Positions 15,097 through 23,413 are shown, numbered from the stretch's first letter. The stretch: 29,612 nt of DNA from Bacillota bacterium (GCA_023412855.1 JAEZRJ010000003.1:1-29612); one strand, 5' to 3'. A program made the numbers and translations. The notes: generated by a model not told the origin, from the sequence alone.

Positions 15097-15750
15097 ATGG
15101 AACTTAGAGTAGAACGGGACAGCGATGTGGATAATTGGAAAGAGGTTATATTAATTTATAACTCGGCATTGAAACAAATATCCACTAAGCTGGAAATATT
15201 GAACGATGAATTTCAGCACGTACATAGATACAATCCGATCGAGCACATCAAATTCAGAATAAAGACATCGGAGAGCATCGTCAAGAAACTGAAAAAGAAC
15301 GGCTATGAATCCACTATTGAGAATATGGTAAAGTATGTAAACGATATTGCAGGAATAAGAGTTATTTGTTCCTTTACTTCCGATATCTATGAGATAGCGG
15401 ATATGATAAGCCACCAGAGCGATATTAAGATTATTTCTGTGAAGGATTATATCACTGCGCCGAAGCTCAGCGGGTACAAGAGTTACCATATGCTCGTAAC
15501 CGTTCCTGTATATCTTTCAGACCGTATCGTAGATACCAAGGTCGAGATTCAGATACGTACGGTAGCCATGGATTTCTGGGCCAGCCTGGAGCATAAGATT
15601 CATTACAAGTTCGAAGGAAACGCGCCGGTCAACATTAAGGATGAGTTGGTAGAATGTGCCAAGATGGTATCCGACTTGGATGCAAGAATGCTTTTACTCA
15701 ATGAGAAGGTACAGAGCTTGAGTCAGCAAGATGATTGCGATGAGCAGTAA
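15097..15750 (+). CDS. Small alarmone synthetase (RelA/SpoT nucleotidyltransferase domain, RelQ/YjbM-like)
   Basis: 217 aa: a stand-alone (p)ppGpp synthetase domain that transfers pyrophosphate from ATP to GDP or GTP. The family pattern is clear: HIKFRIKTSESIVKKL at residues 50-65 (ATP side), DIAGIRVIC at 83-91, KDYITAPKLSGYKSYH at 116-131 (GTP side, Tyr stacking) and KVEIQIRTVAMDFWASLEHKIHYK at 148-171. There is no HD hydrolase, TGS or ACT domain, so it cannot degrade ppGpp or sense ribosomes; such enzymes are mostly controlled at transcription. The ribosome site (AAGGCGG) is modest. The leader carries two tandem hairpins, and a terminator follows 48 nt after the stop. Confidence 0.94.
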   Translation: MELRVERDSDVDNWKEVILIYNSALKQISTKLEILNDEFQHVHRYNPIEHIKFRIKTSESIVKKLKKNGYESTIENMVKYVNDIAGIRVICSFTSDIYEIADMISHQSDIKIISVKDYITAPKLSGYKSYHMLVTVPVYLSDRIVDTKVEIQIRTVAMDFWASLEHKIHYKFEGNAPVNIKDELVECAKMVSDLDARMLLLNEKVQSLSQQDDCDEQ

Positions 15751-15797
15751 ATGCATAACGTGAAAACTGAGAAAAATCAAATATGGAAGTATTATAT

Positions 15798-15827
15798 GAA
15801 ACGGCATGGCTTCGGCTATGCCGTTTT
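15798..15827 (+). terminator. Terminator of the alarmone synthetase gene
   Basis: AAACGGCATGGC pairs with GCTATGCCGTTT (one G-U) around a UUCG tetraloop and ends in four T. A second hairpin, GCCCAGA/TCTGGGC at 15871-15896, follows without a T tract. Confidence 0.8.
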
Positions 15828-16083
15828 GCAAGTTGCGTTCTTTATTTATGTTTGTCCTAAAATGAGGAGTGCCCAGACACCTTTCGGCATCTGGGCTATT
15901 ATGAAAAAATTTATCTATATGTGTAATGAAAAACATTACGGTCTCTCTCGTCTGTTATGTGATTAGTATAGCAATTATTTATGAACAAACTATGAACGGC
16001 GTGTAAAAATAACGTTAATATTTACAAAACTAAAAAAGATATATAAATAAATTCTAACAAGTTGCACAAAAAGTTTGGAACGG
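15828..16083. other. Gene-free A+T-rich stretch after the alarmone synthetase
   Basis: Contains the 15871-15896 hairpin and otherwise A+T-rich sequence. No gene with a credible ribosome site is seen. A short frame starting at 15751 runs straight through the terminator and is not believed. Confidence 0.5.
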
Positions 16084-16112
16084 TTGTAAATAAAAACGAA
16101 AAATGATAAGAT
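16084..16112 (+). promoter_or_regulatory. Candidate promoter of the coiled-coil/flavin reductase pair
   Basis: TTGTAA at 16084-16089, 17 nt, then TAAGAT at 16107-16112. The transcript would begin near 16119 and carry the module 3 hairpin in its leader. Confidence 0.5.
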
Positions 16113-16142
16113 ATTAAGCAGAAAATACGGGAAGGAAAAAAC

Positions 16143-16169
16143 GTTACTGAGAACGGAGTGAACAGTAAC
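16143..16169 (+). repeat. Dispersed hairpin repeat, module 3, copy A
   Basis: GTTACTG/CAGTAAC arms around AGAACGGAGTGAA. It is identical at 26 of 27 positions to 29263-29289, where it lies 12 nt after the module 2 repeat. Here it stands alone in the leader of the coiled-coil protein gene. Confidence 0.75.
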
Positions 16170-16217
16170 GAAAAACAGTCGGGGAACGGTAAACAGACCA
16201 TGTTTGGAGGAAAATGG

Positions 16218-16835
16218 ATGGACAATTTTATGGATAAAATCGCTCAAAAATTGAGTTCGCAGGAGGCGATACGCGCGAACTCTGCTGCGGATGCCGCGCA
16301 GATAGAAAAGCTTCAGGCACAGGTAGAAGAATATGATGCCTGTATAAAGGAGATGCGGAAGCTGAATCTGAAAAATATCGAGAACGAGCAGAAAATCAAG
16401 GAGCTGTTAGGGAATAGTATAGAGCAGCTTAATAAACTTTTCAATGAGAACAGCCTTAGATTGAAAATGCTGACGGAAGAATGCATTGCCAAGATTCAGG
16501 CTGCGAAGGGTGAAGAAGAGAAGAAGTCGGAGTCGGAGACGTCATTAACTCAGATAAAGGAGACGGCAGCCGCGAACATGGCGAAGTTGGAGGAGCTTTT
16601 CAAAGAGTCCGACGATTTTGTACATAAAGAAAATGTCAAGGTATACCGGAATGTACAAGCAGTGGTCGTAGAAGAGCTGGAGAAGCAGACGAAAGTGCTT
16701 ATGGACAGCGAGACGAAGGCTGTTAATACAAATAAGAAAATGGATAAGAGTGCTTTGGCTGTTGGGGGCATTACCCTTGTGGTTTCACTGGCCAATATGG
16801 GACTTTTAATCGCTCATATACTGGGGGTTTTCTAA
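16218..16835 (+). CDS. Coiled-coil protein with a C-terminal membrane anchor, unknown function
   Basis: 205 aa from the ATG at 16218, chosen because GGAGG lies 7 nt upstream. An in-frame GTG at 16158 falls inside the repeat hairpin and an ATG at 16200 has no site. Residues about 25-185 are heptad-rich, strongly charged coiled coil (Lys/Glu/Gln, almost no Gly or Pro). The last ~22 residues (ALAVGGITLVVSLANMGLLI...) form a single membrane helix ending AHILGVF, so the bulk would face the cytoplasm, tail-anchored. It is not a chemoreceptor: no MCP tip is present. The flavin reductase starts one nucleotide after its stop, suggesting translational coupling. I do not recognise the family. Confidence 0.8.
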   Translation: MDNFMDKIAQKLSSQEAIRANSAADAAQIEKLQAQVEEYDACIKEMRKLNLKNIENEQKIKELLGNSIEQLNKLFNENSLRLKMLTEECIAKIQAAKGEEEKKSESETSLTQIKETAAANMAKLEELFKESDDFVHKENVKVYRNVQAVVVEELEKQTKVLMDSETKAVNTNKKMDKSALAVGGITLVVSLANMGLLIAHILGVF

Positions 16836-16836
16836 T

Positions 16837-17400
16837 ATGGGAAAACAGAGCTGGAAGCCGGGAAATATGCTTTATCCCCTTCCCGTGGTGATGGTGAGCG
16901 TGGCGGATAAGAACGGGGAAAAGAATATATTTACGGTAGCGTGGGCAGGAACTGTTTGCAGCGATCCGCCAATGGTATCTATATCGGTACGGCCTGAGAG
17001 GTATTCCTATCATATGATAGAAGAGACCGGAGAATTTGTTATCAATCTGACCACGGAGAAGCTGACTTATGCTACAGATTACTGCGGAGTCAGAAGTGGA
17101 AGGAATATAGATAAGTTTAAAGAACTGGGGCTGACAGCGGCACCTGCTGATGTCGTTAAGGCACCTTTGCTGGTGGAAAGTCCGGTGAATATTGAGTGTG
17201 TGGTGAAGGAAATCAAGAAGCTGGGCACTCATGATATGTTTATCGCGCAAGTTGTGGCTGTGCATGCGGATGAGGAGTTTATGGATGAGAAGAATAAATT
17301 CCATTTCGAAGCGGCGCTGCCTATTGTTTATTCTCATGGCGCTTATATGTCCCTCGGGAAGCAAATAGGGACTTTTGGGTATAGTGTGAAAAAGAAGTAA
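16837..17400 (+). CDS. Flavin reductase-like FMN-binding domain protein
   Basis: 187 aa, a flavin reductase-like (DIM6/NTAB, FMN-binding split barrel) protein. Typical blocks are an early PLPVVMVSVADKNGEKNIFTVAWAGTVCSDPPMVSISVRPERYSY (residues 15-58) and GEFVINLTT (65-73). The family reduces FMN or uses it to reduce acceptors, often as a partner of a monooxygenase or as a flavoredoxin in anaerobes. No such partner is encoded here; the only partner in the transcript is the tail-anchored coiled-coil protein one nucleotide upstream. A hairpin terminator lies 34 nt downstream. Confidence 0.88.
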   Translation: MGKQSWKPGNMLYPLPVVMVSVADKNGEKNIFTVAWAGTVCSDPPMVSISVRPERYSYHMIEETGEFVINLTTEKLTYATDYCGVRSGRNIDKFKELGLTAAPADVVKAPLLVESPVNIECVVKEIKKLGTHDMFIAQVVAVHADEEFMDEKNKFHFEAALPIVYSHGAYMSLGKQIGTFGYSVKKK

Positions 17401-17434
17401 TAGTACGGCAGAGCCTTTCCTATTAAATAAAAAA

Positions 17435-17472
17435 GCCTTCGCGGCAGCGCCTTTGAGCGCTGCCATGAAGGC
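17435..17472. terminator. Bidirectional terminator between flavin reductase and dinB
   Basis: GCCTTC-gc-GGCAGCGC pairs with GCGCTGCC-at-GAAGGC around CTTTGA. An A-rich run on its left makes a strong T tract for the minus strand (dinB side). On the plus strand only ACTTTT follows, a weaker tail. Confidence 0.85.
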
Positions 17473-17495
17473 ACTTTTATGTGATAGGAATAAGC

Positions 17496-18728
17496 TCATA
17501 AATTCTCGTCATGAAAAAGGCTTCCTCTCATAACGGAATCCGGCCCGAATTTCTTTCGGATGGAATCCAGTGCTATATCCAACTTTTCCTGTTTTTTGGA
17601 AGTTGATTTGCCCGATGTCTCTTCCTGAATATCGAACAGATTTAACTGAACAGGCTCCTCGTCAGAAACCAGCTTGGATGTTCTTATGCCCAGAAGCCGG
17701 ATGGGGGTTCCGTTCCAGATTTCGTCGAAAAGAGAGCAGGCAGTTTTATAAATAACATCTGTAGTGCAGGTGGGGGAGAACAGAGTGGTTTGGTGGGACA
17801 CGCTCTGGAAGGTATTATATTTAAGCTCGGTGTTCACCATACTGGCTAATTGTGCAGATTTCCTAAGTCTGCCGGCTACCGTTTCGGAAAGGCTTAAAAG
17901 GACTTTGTAGGCTTCTTCCTTTGTACAGGCATCTTCTCTTAATGTGGTGGAGTTGCCGATACCTTTTGCATTTATCTGTTCTGAGATTACTTCGGAGCTG
18001 TCGATTCCGTTGGCATATTCCCACAGTAAGATGCCGTGACTTTTTAAATGAGCCGATAATATTAAAATATCCGCCCTGGCGAGATCGCCGATGGTAAGGA
18101 TTTCCAGCTTGCGCAGCGTTTCGGCGCTGGAGCGGCCGCACATATATAAGGAAGAGACCGGAAGGGGCCAGAGCTTTTCTTTTATTTCATCGGCATATAG
18201 GGTATGCACCAGATTCGGCTTCTTGAAGTCGGAGGCCATTTTTGCCAGTACCTTTCTGTCGGATATTCCTACATTTACGGTATAGCCGAATTTCTCGTGA
18301 ACATGATCCTTTATGATGCGGGCGGCTTCCGCAGGAGAGGAATATTTGTCTGCTATGGGGGTATAGTCCATATAGCATTCGTCCACGCTGACCTGCTCCA
18401 GGTCAGGACAGATATCGTATAAAAAGGCCATAAGTTCCTGAGACTTACGGTGGTAAAGTCCGTGGTCCGGCGGGGCGATTGTGAGATAGGGACATTTTCG
18501 CAGCGCGCTTACGATAGGCTCTCCGGTCTTTACATGGTAAGCCTTGGCCGGGATCGACTTTGCTAACACGACTCCCCGGCGGCGTTCCATATCTCCGCCG
18601 ATGATAGAGGGAATTTCTCTTAAGTCCTGTGTATCTCCTTCTTCCAATTTTTTCAAGGCGCTCCAGCTAAGGTAAGCGGAATTTACATCGATATGAAAGA
18701 TGACTTTTTCTTTATTTCCCTTATTCAT
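17496..18728 (-). CDS. dinB: Y-family DNA polymerase (DNA polymerase IV type)
   Basis: 410 aa from the ATG at 18728, chosen because GGGAGG lies 7 nt before it; an earlier in-frame ATG at 18743 overlaps that site. Error-prone translesion polymerase. Catalytic carboxylates are visible: Asp14 in FHIDVNSAYLSW and Asp116-Glu117 in SVDECYMDY. The palm continues with YTVNVGISDRKVLAKMASDFKKPN, then helix-hairpin-helix, and the little finger follows in the C-terminal third (GIRTSKL). The first block reads HIDVNSAYLSW where classic Pol IV has HVDMDAFYASVE, a variant common in Clostridia. No LexA box was found in the 200-bp divergent gap upstream. Confidence 0.92.
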   Translation of the reverse strand: MNKGNKEKVIFHIDVNSAYLSWSALKKLEEGDTQDLREIPSIIGGDMERRRGVVLAKSIPAKAYHVKTGEPIVSALRKCPYLTIAPPDHGLYHRKSQELMAFLYDICPDLEQVSVDECYMDYTPIADKYSSPAEAARIIKDHVHEKFGYTVNVGISDRKVLAKMASDFKKPNLVHTLYADEIKEKLWPLPVSSLYMCGRSSAETLRKLEILTIGDLARADILILSAHLKSHGILLWEYANGIDSSEVISEQINAKGIGNSTTLREDACTKEEAYKVLLSLSETVAGRLRKSAQLASMVNTELKYNTFQSVSHQTTLFSPTCTTDVIYKTACSLFDEIWNGTPIRLLGIRTSKLVSDEEPVQLNLFDIQEETSGKSTSKKQEKLDIALDSIRKKFGPDSVMRGSLFHDENL

Positions 18729-18928
18729 GCCGGAACCTCCCATAATTTTTAGTATCTTGCAATAACTATTTTAGCATTATTTTTATATTTTGACATTAGC
18801 AATAATTTAACATTTCCTTTACAACTAAAAAAAATGCTGATAAAATAAAAATGTTACGATTTTATTACGAAAAATACTTTGTTATAAATTTTATATAAAG
18901 CGCAAAGCCGACGCATTTTGAAAGGGTC

Positions 18929-20521
18929 ATGGTTATCGCTATGAAAAAAATTACGAAATATTATAAGAGATTACAAATACGTTCCATTAAAATAGCTGTG
19001 TTGGCTGTTATTGCCAGCATATTTTTTATGCCCTCCTATACTAAAATTGAAAGTACGGGAGATAATATGTTTACGGTGTTTTTGAATGGAACGGATGTAG
19101 GAAAAGTCGGTGATCGCTCGGTGGCGGAGGAAGCTTTGAAGGAGGCGAGAAAGGCGCTTGCAGGCGATGGCGAAGAGCTGGTTTTGATTGACAGCAATCT
19201 GGAACTTGCGGGAGAAGAGGTGCTCTGGGGACATATCGACGATAAGTCCGTTCTTGTAGATAATATGGAGTATGTTCTGGGAAACAATATTAAAAAGACG
19301 CTCCACCGTTCCTATACAGTAAAGATAAACGAATATACTGTCAACCTTGCCAGCAAAGAAGAGGTACTGCAGTTATTGCAAGCTTCTATCGATAAATATG
19401 ATTCTGAAGATCAGTATTATGTGGATCTCATACTGGATTGTTCGAGGGAATTGAATGTTTTGACGACCAGTGTGGTTTCCAGAGAGGAGCAGCAGGAGGA
19501 AAAGGCGGAACAGGAGGTACTGGCCTCCGTTGGAATTTATGAGAGGCTGGATGAAATCTTCGATGCGGTAGAGCCTGCGGGAGAGAAGGACTTTTCCGAC
19601 TATGAGCTGGGACTTATGTCGTTAGAGTTCGCGGATTCGGTGGAGGTAGTGGAATCCTATCTTTCAGAGGATGAATTGATGCCTCTTGGGCAGGCCATCG
19701 AGGAGGTTACCAAGGATCAGGAGAAGAATCAGATATATGAAGTAGTATCGGGAGATACTTTGTCGAAAATCGCGTCGGAAAATAATCTGACGATAGAGAA
19801 GCTCATCGAGATGAACGATACGATCGAAAGCGAGACCTCTACCATCCGGGTGGGAGATGAAATCATTGTAACGGTGCCGGAGCCGGAATTATCGGTAGAA
19901 CGACAGGAGGAGGTGTACTATGAAGAGGATTACGAAGCGGAGATAATATACGTGGATAACGACAACTGGTATACTACGGAAAGCGTGACCAAACAGGAGC
20001 CGTCGGCGGGACACCGAAAGGTAGTAGCGCTTGTTTCCTACAGAAACAATGCGGAGACAGCCAGGGAAATCGTAAAGGAAGAGGTTACTTATCAGGCGAT
20101 ACCCAAAATCGTGGAGCGGGGAACGAAGATACCTCCTACTTATATCAAACCGATTTCCGGCGGACGTCTTTCCTCCGGCTTCGGAGCCAGAAGCAGACCG
20201 ACCAAGGGAGCCAGCACCTATCATAAGGGGATAGACTGGGCGACTCCGGTAGGAACCGCAGTTATGGCCTCCTCCGCGGGAACGGTTGCGAAGGCTGGAT
20301 GGGGAAGCGGTTACGGGTATGTGGTGTATATCAATCATGCGGATGGAAGGCAGACCAGATATGGACACTTGAGTAAAGTCCTCGTTTCTGTAGGACAGAC
20401 GGTATCGCAGGGACAGAAGATTGCCCTTAGCGGCAATACAGGAGTCAGCTCAGGGCCTCATGTTCATTTTGAAATCTTGATTGGCGGCAGTCAGGTGAAC
20501 CCTTTGAAATATCTGAATTAA
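18929..20521 (+). CDS. Membrane-anchored LysM-G5-M23 peptidoglycan endopeptidase
   Basis: 530 aa. Short basic cytoplasmic start, one membrane helix or uncleaved signal (about residues 20-35), a long acidic stalk with helical segments (about 45-260), a LysM domain (about 269-314, YEVVSGDTLSKIASENNLTI), a G5 domain (about 320-400), then an M23 LytM-type peptidase. The zinc site is complete: His432 and Asp436 in YHKGIDWATP, and His511 and His513 in GPHVHFEI. It cuts peptide cross-links of the wall outside the membrane, for growth or division. Starts at 18929 and 18941 are both possible, since AAAGGG lies 2 or 14 nt before them. murA follows with its own promoter. Confidence 0.93.
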   Translation: MVIAMKKITKYYKRLQIRSIKIAVLAVIASIFFMPSYTKIESTGDNMFTVFLNGTDVGKVGDRSVAEEALKEARKALAGDGEELVLIDSNLELAGEEVLWGHIDDKSVLVDNMEYVLGNNIKKTLHRSYTVKINEYTVNLASKEEVLQLLQASIDKYDSEDQYYVDLILDCSRELNVLTTSVVSREEQQEEKAEQEVLASVGIYERLDEIFDAVEPAGEKDFSDYELGLMSLEFADSVEVVESYLSEDELMPLGQAIEEVTKDQEKNQIYEVVSGDTLSKIASENNLTIEKLIEMNDTIESETSTIRVGDEIIVTVPEPELSVERQEEVYYEEDYEAEIIYVDNDNWYTTESVTKQEPSAGHRKVVALVSYRNNAETAREIVKEEVTYQAIPKIVERGTKIPPTYIKPISGGRLSSGFGARSRPTKGASTYHKGIDWATPVGTAVMASSAGTVAKAGWGSGYGYVVYINHADGRQTRYGHLSKVLVSVGQTVSQGQKIALSGNTGVSSGPHVHFEILIGGSQVNPLKYLN

Positions 20522-20534
20522 AAATAATGCACCA

Positions 20535-20562
20535 TTTACAAATGGGCAATTTATGGTATAAT
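20535..20562 (+). promoter_or_regulatory. Promoter of murA
   Basis: TTTACA at 20535-20540, 16 nt, then TATAAT at 20557-20562, a near-consensus sigma-A promoter. It starts 14 nt after the peptidase stop and about 90 nt before murA; no terminator separates the two genes, so read-through is possible. Confidence 0.7.
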
Positions 20563-20654
20563 CATAAAGATAAGATTGATGGTTAACTTTTGCTGTCCTA
20601 AGCAGGTGCGGCGAGGTTTTAAATAGAAATTAGGGATTAAATAGAGGGTACACC

Positions 20655-21947
20655 ATGGAACAGTATGCAATAAAGGGTGGAAATCCGTTAGTGGGCGAAG
20701 TGGAAATAGGCGGTGCTAAGAATGCGGCGCTTGCTATTTTGGCGGCAGCTATTATGACGGACGAGACTGTAGTAATAGAAAATGTGCCTGACGTTCGTGA
20801 TACGAATGTGCTGATTCAGGCGATGGAAAGTATCGGAGTTATTGTAAACAGAATAGACAGACATACGGTAAAAATAAATGCGGCCCACATTCACAATCTT
20901 GTTATCGAGGATGATTTTATTAAAAAAATCAGGGCTTCCTACTATTTGCTGGGAGCCTTGCTTGGAAAATATAAAAAGGCGGAGGTGGCGCTGCCGGGCG
21001 GCTGCAACATCGGTTTAAGGCCGATAGACCAGCATATCAAAGGCTTTCGCGCTCTGGGTGCCGATGTCAGGATTGAGCACGGCCTTATTATTACCGACGC
21101 GGAAGATCTTCGCGGAAGCAACATTTATTTGGACGTGGTTTCGGTGGGGGCTACGATTAACGTCATGATGGCAGCCGTTATGGCGGAAGGAAAGACGACG
21201 ATCGAGAATGCTGCGAAGGAACCGCATGTGGTCGACTTGGCGAACTTTTTGAATAGTATGGGAGCTGACGTCAAGGGTGCCGGTACCGATGTGATACGAA
21301 TTAAAGGTGTTCCTAAGCTTCATGGCAGTGAATATACCATTATCCCGGATCAGATAGAGGCAGGAACGTTTATGTTCGCAGCGGCGGTCACCAGAGGGGA
21401 TGTTACTGTGAAGAATGTCATCCCGAAGCATTTGGAATCTATCAGCTCTAAATTGTTGGAAATCGGTTGTGAGGTGGAAGAATCGGACGATGCGGTGCGA
21501 GTAGTATCTGCAAAGGCATTGACCCATACCCATGTGAAGACCCTTCCTTATCCCGGATTTCCTACTGACATGCAGCCTCAGATTGTAGTTGCTCTTGGAC
21601 TTTCTGCAGGGACGAGCATTGTAACGGAGAGCATATTTGAAAATCGTTTTAAATATGTGGATGAGCTTACCAGAATGGGAGCGAATATCAAGGTGGAAGG
21701 CAATACTGCCATTATCGATGGTGTAGAGCGCTACACAGGAGCGAGCATCTCTGCTCCGGACTTGCGTGCAGGTGCGTCGCTTGTGCTGGCAGGGCTTGCG
21801 GCGGAAGGAGTTACCGTGGTGGACGATATTAGATTCATCGAACGGGGATATGAAGATTTTCATTTGAAACTTAAGGCTCTCGGCGCTCAGATAGATAAGG
21901 TGAATACGGAGCGCGAATTGCAGAAGTTCAAACTGAAAGTAGGCTGA
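20655..21947 (+). CDS. murA: UDP-N-acetylglucosamine 1-carboxyvinyltransferase
   Basis: First committed step of peptidoglycan synthesis: transfers enolpyruvate from PEP to UDP-GlcNAc, in the cytoplasm. 430 aa, standard length. Active-site residues are in place: Lys22 with Asn23 (GGAKNAAL), Cys117 in LPGGCNIGLRPID (the fosfomycin-sensitive cysteine, Cys115 in E. coli), and Asp305 in PGFPTDMQPQ. The C-terminal DLRAGASLVLAGLAAEG holds the conserved Arg. The ribosome site GAGGG is 8 nt before the ATG. Many Firmicutes have two MurA paralogues; whether this is MurA1 or MurA2 needs a tree. Confidence 0.97.
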   Translation: MEQYAIKGGNPLVGEVEIGGAKNAALAILAAAIMTDETVVIENVPDVRDTNVLIQAMESIGVIVNRIDRHTVKINAAHIHNLVIEDDFIKKIRASYYLLGALLGKYKKAEVALPGGCNIGLRPIDQHIKGFRALGADVRIEHGLIITDAEDLRGSNIYLDVVSVGATINVMMAAVMAEGKTTIENAAKEPHVVDLANFLNSMGADVKGAGTDVIRIKGVPKLHGSEYTIIPDQIEAGTFMFAAAVTRGDVTVKNVIPKHLESISSKLLEIGCEVEESDDAVRVVSAKALTHTHVKTLPYPGFPTDMQPQIVVALGLSAGTSIVTESIFENRFKYVDELTRMGANIKVEGNTAIIDGVERYTGASISAPDLRAGASLVLAGLAAEGVTVVDDIRFIERGYEDFHLKLKALGAQIDKVNTERELQKFKLKVG

Positions 21948-21971
21948 GGCCATCAGGCGGATGAAACGATA

Positions 21972-22009
21972 AAAAAGACACATGAGCAGGAATGCTTCTG
22001 TGTCTTTTT
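21972..22009. terminator. Bidirectional terminator between murA and the HD-GYP gene
   Basis: AAAAAGACACA pairs perfectly with TGTGTCTTTTT, with inner AGCA/TGCT pairing around GGAA. T5 and T6 tails occur on the two strands, so it serves both converging genes. Confidence 0.9.
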
Positions 22010-22028
22010 AGGTGTTGTTATTTGTTTT

Positions 22029-23105
22029 CTATAATATTGCATCGATAAATAAATGCGGCTCTTGCGAAAGGTTAATATATTTGTCTCCGACCTTAATAGT
22101 AGGTTTGGACAGCTTATGCGGATTGATATATACAATTTTTCCAGATTCTCCGTTAGTAAGCCGGACGTCATGTAAAAGATAAGTATCCACGATGTTTTCC
22201 AGGAATGGGAGGATGTATTTCGAGTCGTACTTCTGGAATCCCTCGTTCTCGAAGGTCTCGATTACTTTGAAGGGACACAGTGGACCGCGGTAAACCCGGG
22301 CGCTGGTCATAGCATCGTATACGTCGGCAATGGCTACCATTTTGGCGTAAGGATCGATGCTGTCGGAGGTAAGCCCCAAAGGATAGCCCGAACCGTCACA
22401 ACGCTCGTGATGCATTAATGCAGCGTTCTTGATGTGGATATTCAGCGGATGATTTTCCAGCATCTTGTAGGATTCCTTGGGATGCGTCTTAACCACACCA
22501 AACTCCCAGGCGGTAAGTTTTCCTGGTTTTTTGAGGATTTTTTCCGGCATTTTAATTTTGCCGATATCGTGTAAAAGACCGCTTAGCGTAGCGGTGCGGA
22601 TTTCTTCTTCATCCATACGCAGCCAATGGGCGAAAATATTACAAATCAAGCCTACGTTCATACAGTGTACATAGGTTGCGTCATCTAACTGACGCATGCT
22701 GTGAAGCATATCGAATACATTGACATACTTATTCTCAGAAGAAAGCAAAGACAAAGCGTGTTCCACCAACTGGTCTGCATCCAGCTCGCCATTATCACCT
22801 ACGAAATTATCTATGACATCCTTAAAATGCCCTGTTTCTTTCGTGAAGTCCTCTTGAAAATGCTGGAATTCAGGAGATAGCCTCAGACGCTCTGAATAGG
22901 AGGTATCCTCTTTGACCTGAGTCTCTGGTGTCTCTATGACCTCATCCTCAATTCTTACATAGATGATGGAGTAGAATTCTAACTTTGTAATCGCTTTATC
23001 TGTCAGAATCAGCCCCCTTGGCAGAATCAGGTGATTGTTGTAGTTGTAGACATCCTCAGCCGTTACCATTCCCGGTATTAGCGCCGATGTGTTTACTCGC
23101 CTCAT
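22029..23105 (-). CDS. HD-GYP domain phosphodiesterase
   Basis: 358 aa. A variable N-terminal region (residues 1-60, MRRVNTSALIPGMVTAEDVYNYNNHLILPRG, a frequent N-domain in Gram-positive HD-GYP proteins) and a charged linker precede the HD-GYP domain (about 120-300). Motifs are complete: LLHDIGKIKMPEKIL with His179-Asp180, KTHPKESYKML, HHERCDGSGYP at 232-242 (the GYP signature) and IADVYDAMTS. HD-GYP domains cleave cyclic di-GMP, lowering second-messenger levels and favouring motility. No GGDEF, receiver or transmembrane sensor is present. The ribosome site GGAGGG is 6 nt from the ATG. Its promoter is back-to-back with that of metK. Confidence 0.94.
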   Translation of the reverse strand: MRRVNTSALIPGMVTAEDVYNYNNHLILPRGLILTDKAITKLEFYSIIYVRIEDEVIETPETQVKEDTSYSERLRLSPEFQHFQEDFTKETGHFKDVIDNFVGDNGELDADQLVEHALSLLSSENKYVNVFDMLHSMRQLDDATYVHCMNVGLICNIFAHWLRMDEEEIRTATLSGLLHDIGKIKMPEKILKKPGKLTAWEFGVVKTHPKESYKMLENHPLNIHIKNAALMHHERCDGSGYPLGLTSDSIDPYAKMVAIADVYDAMTSARVYRGPLCPFKVIETFENEGFQKYDSKYILPFLENIVDTYLLHDVRLTNGESGKIVYINPHKLSKPTIKVGDKYINLSQEPHLFIDAIL

Positions 23106-23138
23106 GTTTCTCCCTCCAAAATATAATATTTTACCCCG

Positions 23139-23169
23139 ATAACATTTGTTATAATTTAACGAATGTTAT
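23139..23169. repeat. 12-bp-arm dyad at the HD-GYP transcription start
   Basis: ATAACATTTGTT and AACGAATGTTAT are inverted copies (one G-T difference) around ATAATTT. The dyad spans the predicted start of the HD-GYP transcript, so it is either a repressor site or a leader hairpin. Confidence 0.55.
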
Positions 23170-23173
23170 AAGA

Positions 23174-23202
23174 ATTATAGGATTTTTGACGAATATTGTC
23201 AA
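23174..23202 (-). promoter_or_regulatory. Consensus sigma-A promoter of the HD-GYP gene
   Basis: On the minus strand: TTGACA (23197-23202), exactly 17 nt, TATAAT (23174-23179), a perfect consensus. Predicted leader of about 60 nt. Confidence 0.8.
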
Positions 23203-23211
23203 TAAAATACA

Positions 23212-23240
23212 TTGACAAAATAATAAAACTATTGTATTTT
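23212..23240 (+). promoter_or_regulatory. metK: Promoter of the metK transcript
   Basis: TTGACA at 23212-23217, 17 nt, then TATTTT at 23235-23240. It is about 35 nt upstream of the SAM riboswitch. Its -35 box lies 9 nt from the -35 box of the divergent HD-GYP promoter. Confidence 0.75.
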
Positions 23241-23273
23241 AAGAACAGATATGAAAATTCCATATTGTAAAGA

Positions 23274-23394
23274 ATCTCTTATTCAGAGTGGTGGAGGTAC
23301 ATAGGACCTATGAAGCCACGGCAACCCCTATCGAGGAAGGTGCCTACCTGAGCGAGTAATTTGCCGTAATACGGCAGTTCGAACGATAAGAGGA
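23274..23394 (+). ncRNA. SAM-I (S-box) riboswitch aptamer
   Basis: Conserved S-box features in order: P1 left strand CTCTTAT, AGAGTGGTGGAGG, GAAGCCACGGCAACC, AAGGTGCC, CCTGAGCGAG, a P4 hairpin TGCCGT/ACGGCA, GAACGATAAGAG closing P1. It binds S-adenosylmethionine; with ligand, P1 forms and the following terminator stops transcription. It lies in the leader of metK, which makes SAM, giving direct feedback. Confidence 0.95.
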
Positions 23395-23413
23395 TTTGAT
23401 TATCGATTATCGA

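Noticed and set aside
15751..15966. A 71-codon open frame directly after the alarmone synthetase
   Set aside because: It begins one base after the stop but has no ribosome site and reads through the terminator hairpin and a second hairpin.
16158..16217. Longer N-terminus for the coiled-coil protein from a GTG at 16158
   Set aside because: That GTG lies inside the module 3 repeat hairpin, and the GGAGG site points to the ATG at 16218.
18729..18928. Possible LexA (SOS) box upstream of the Y-family polymerase
   Set aside because: No GAAC-N4-GTTC-like site could be found by eye in the divergent gap.
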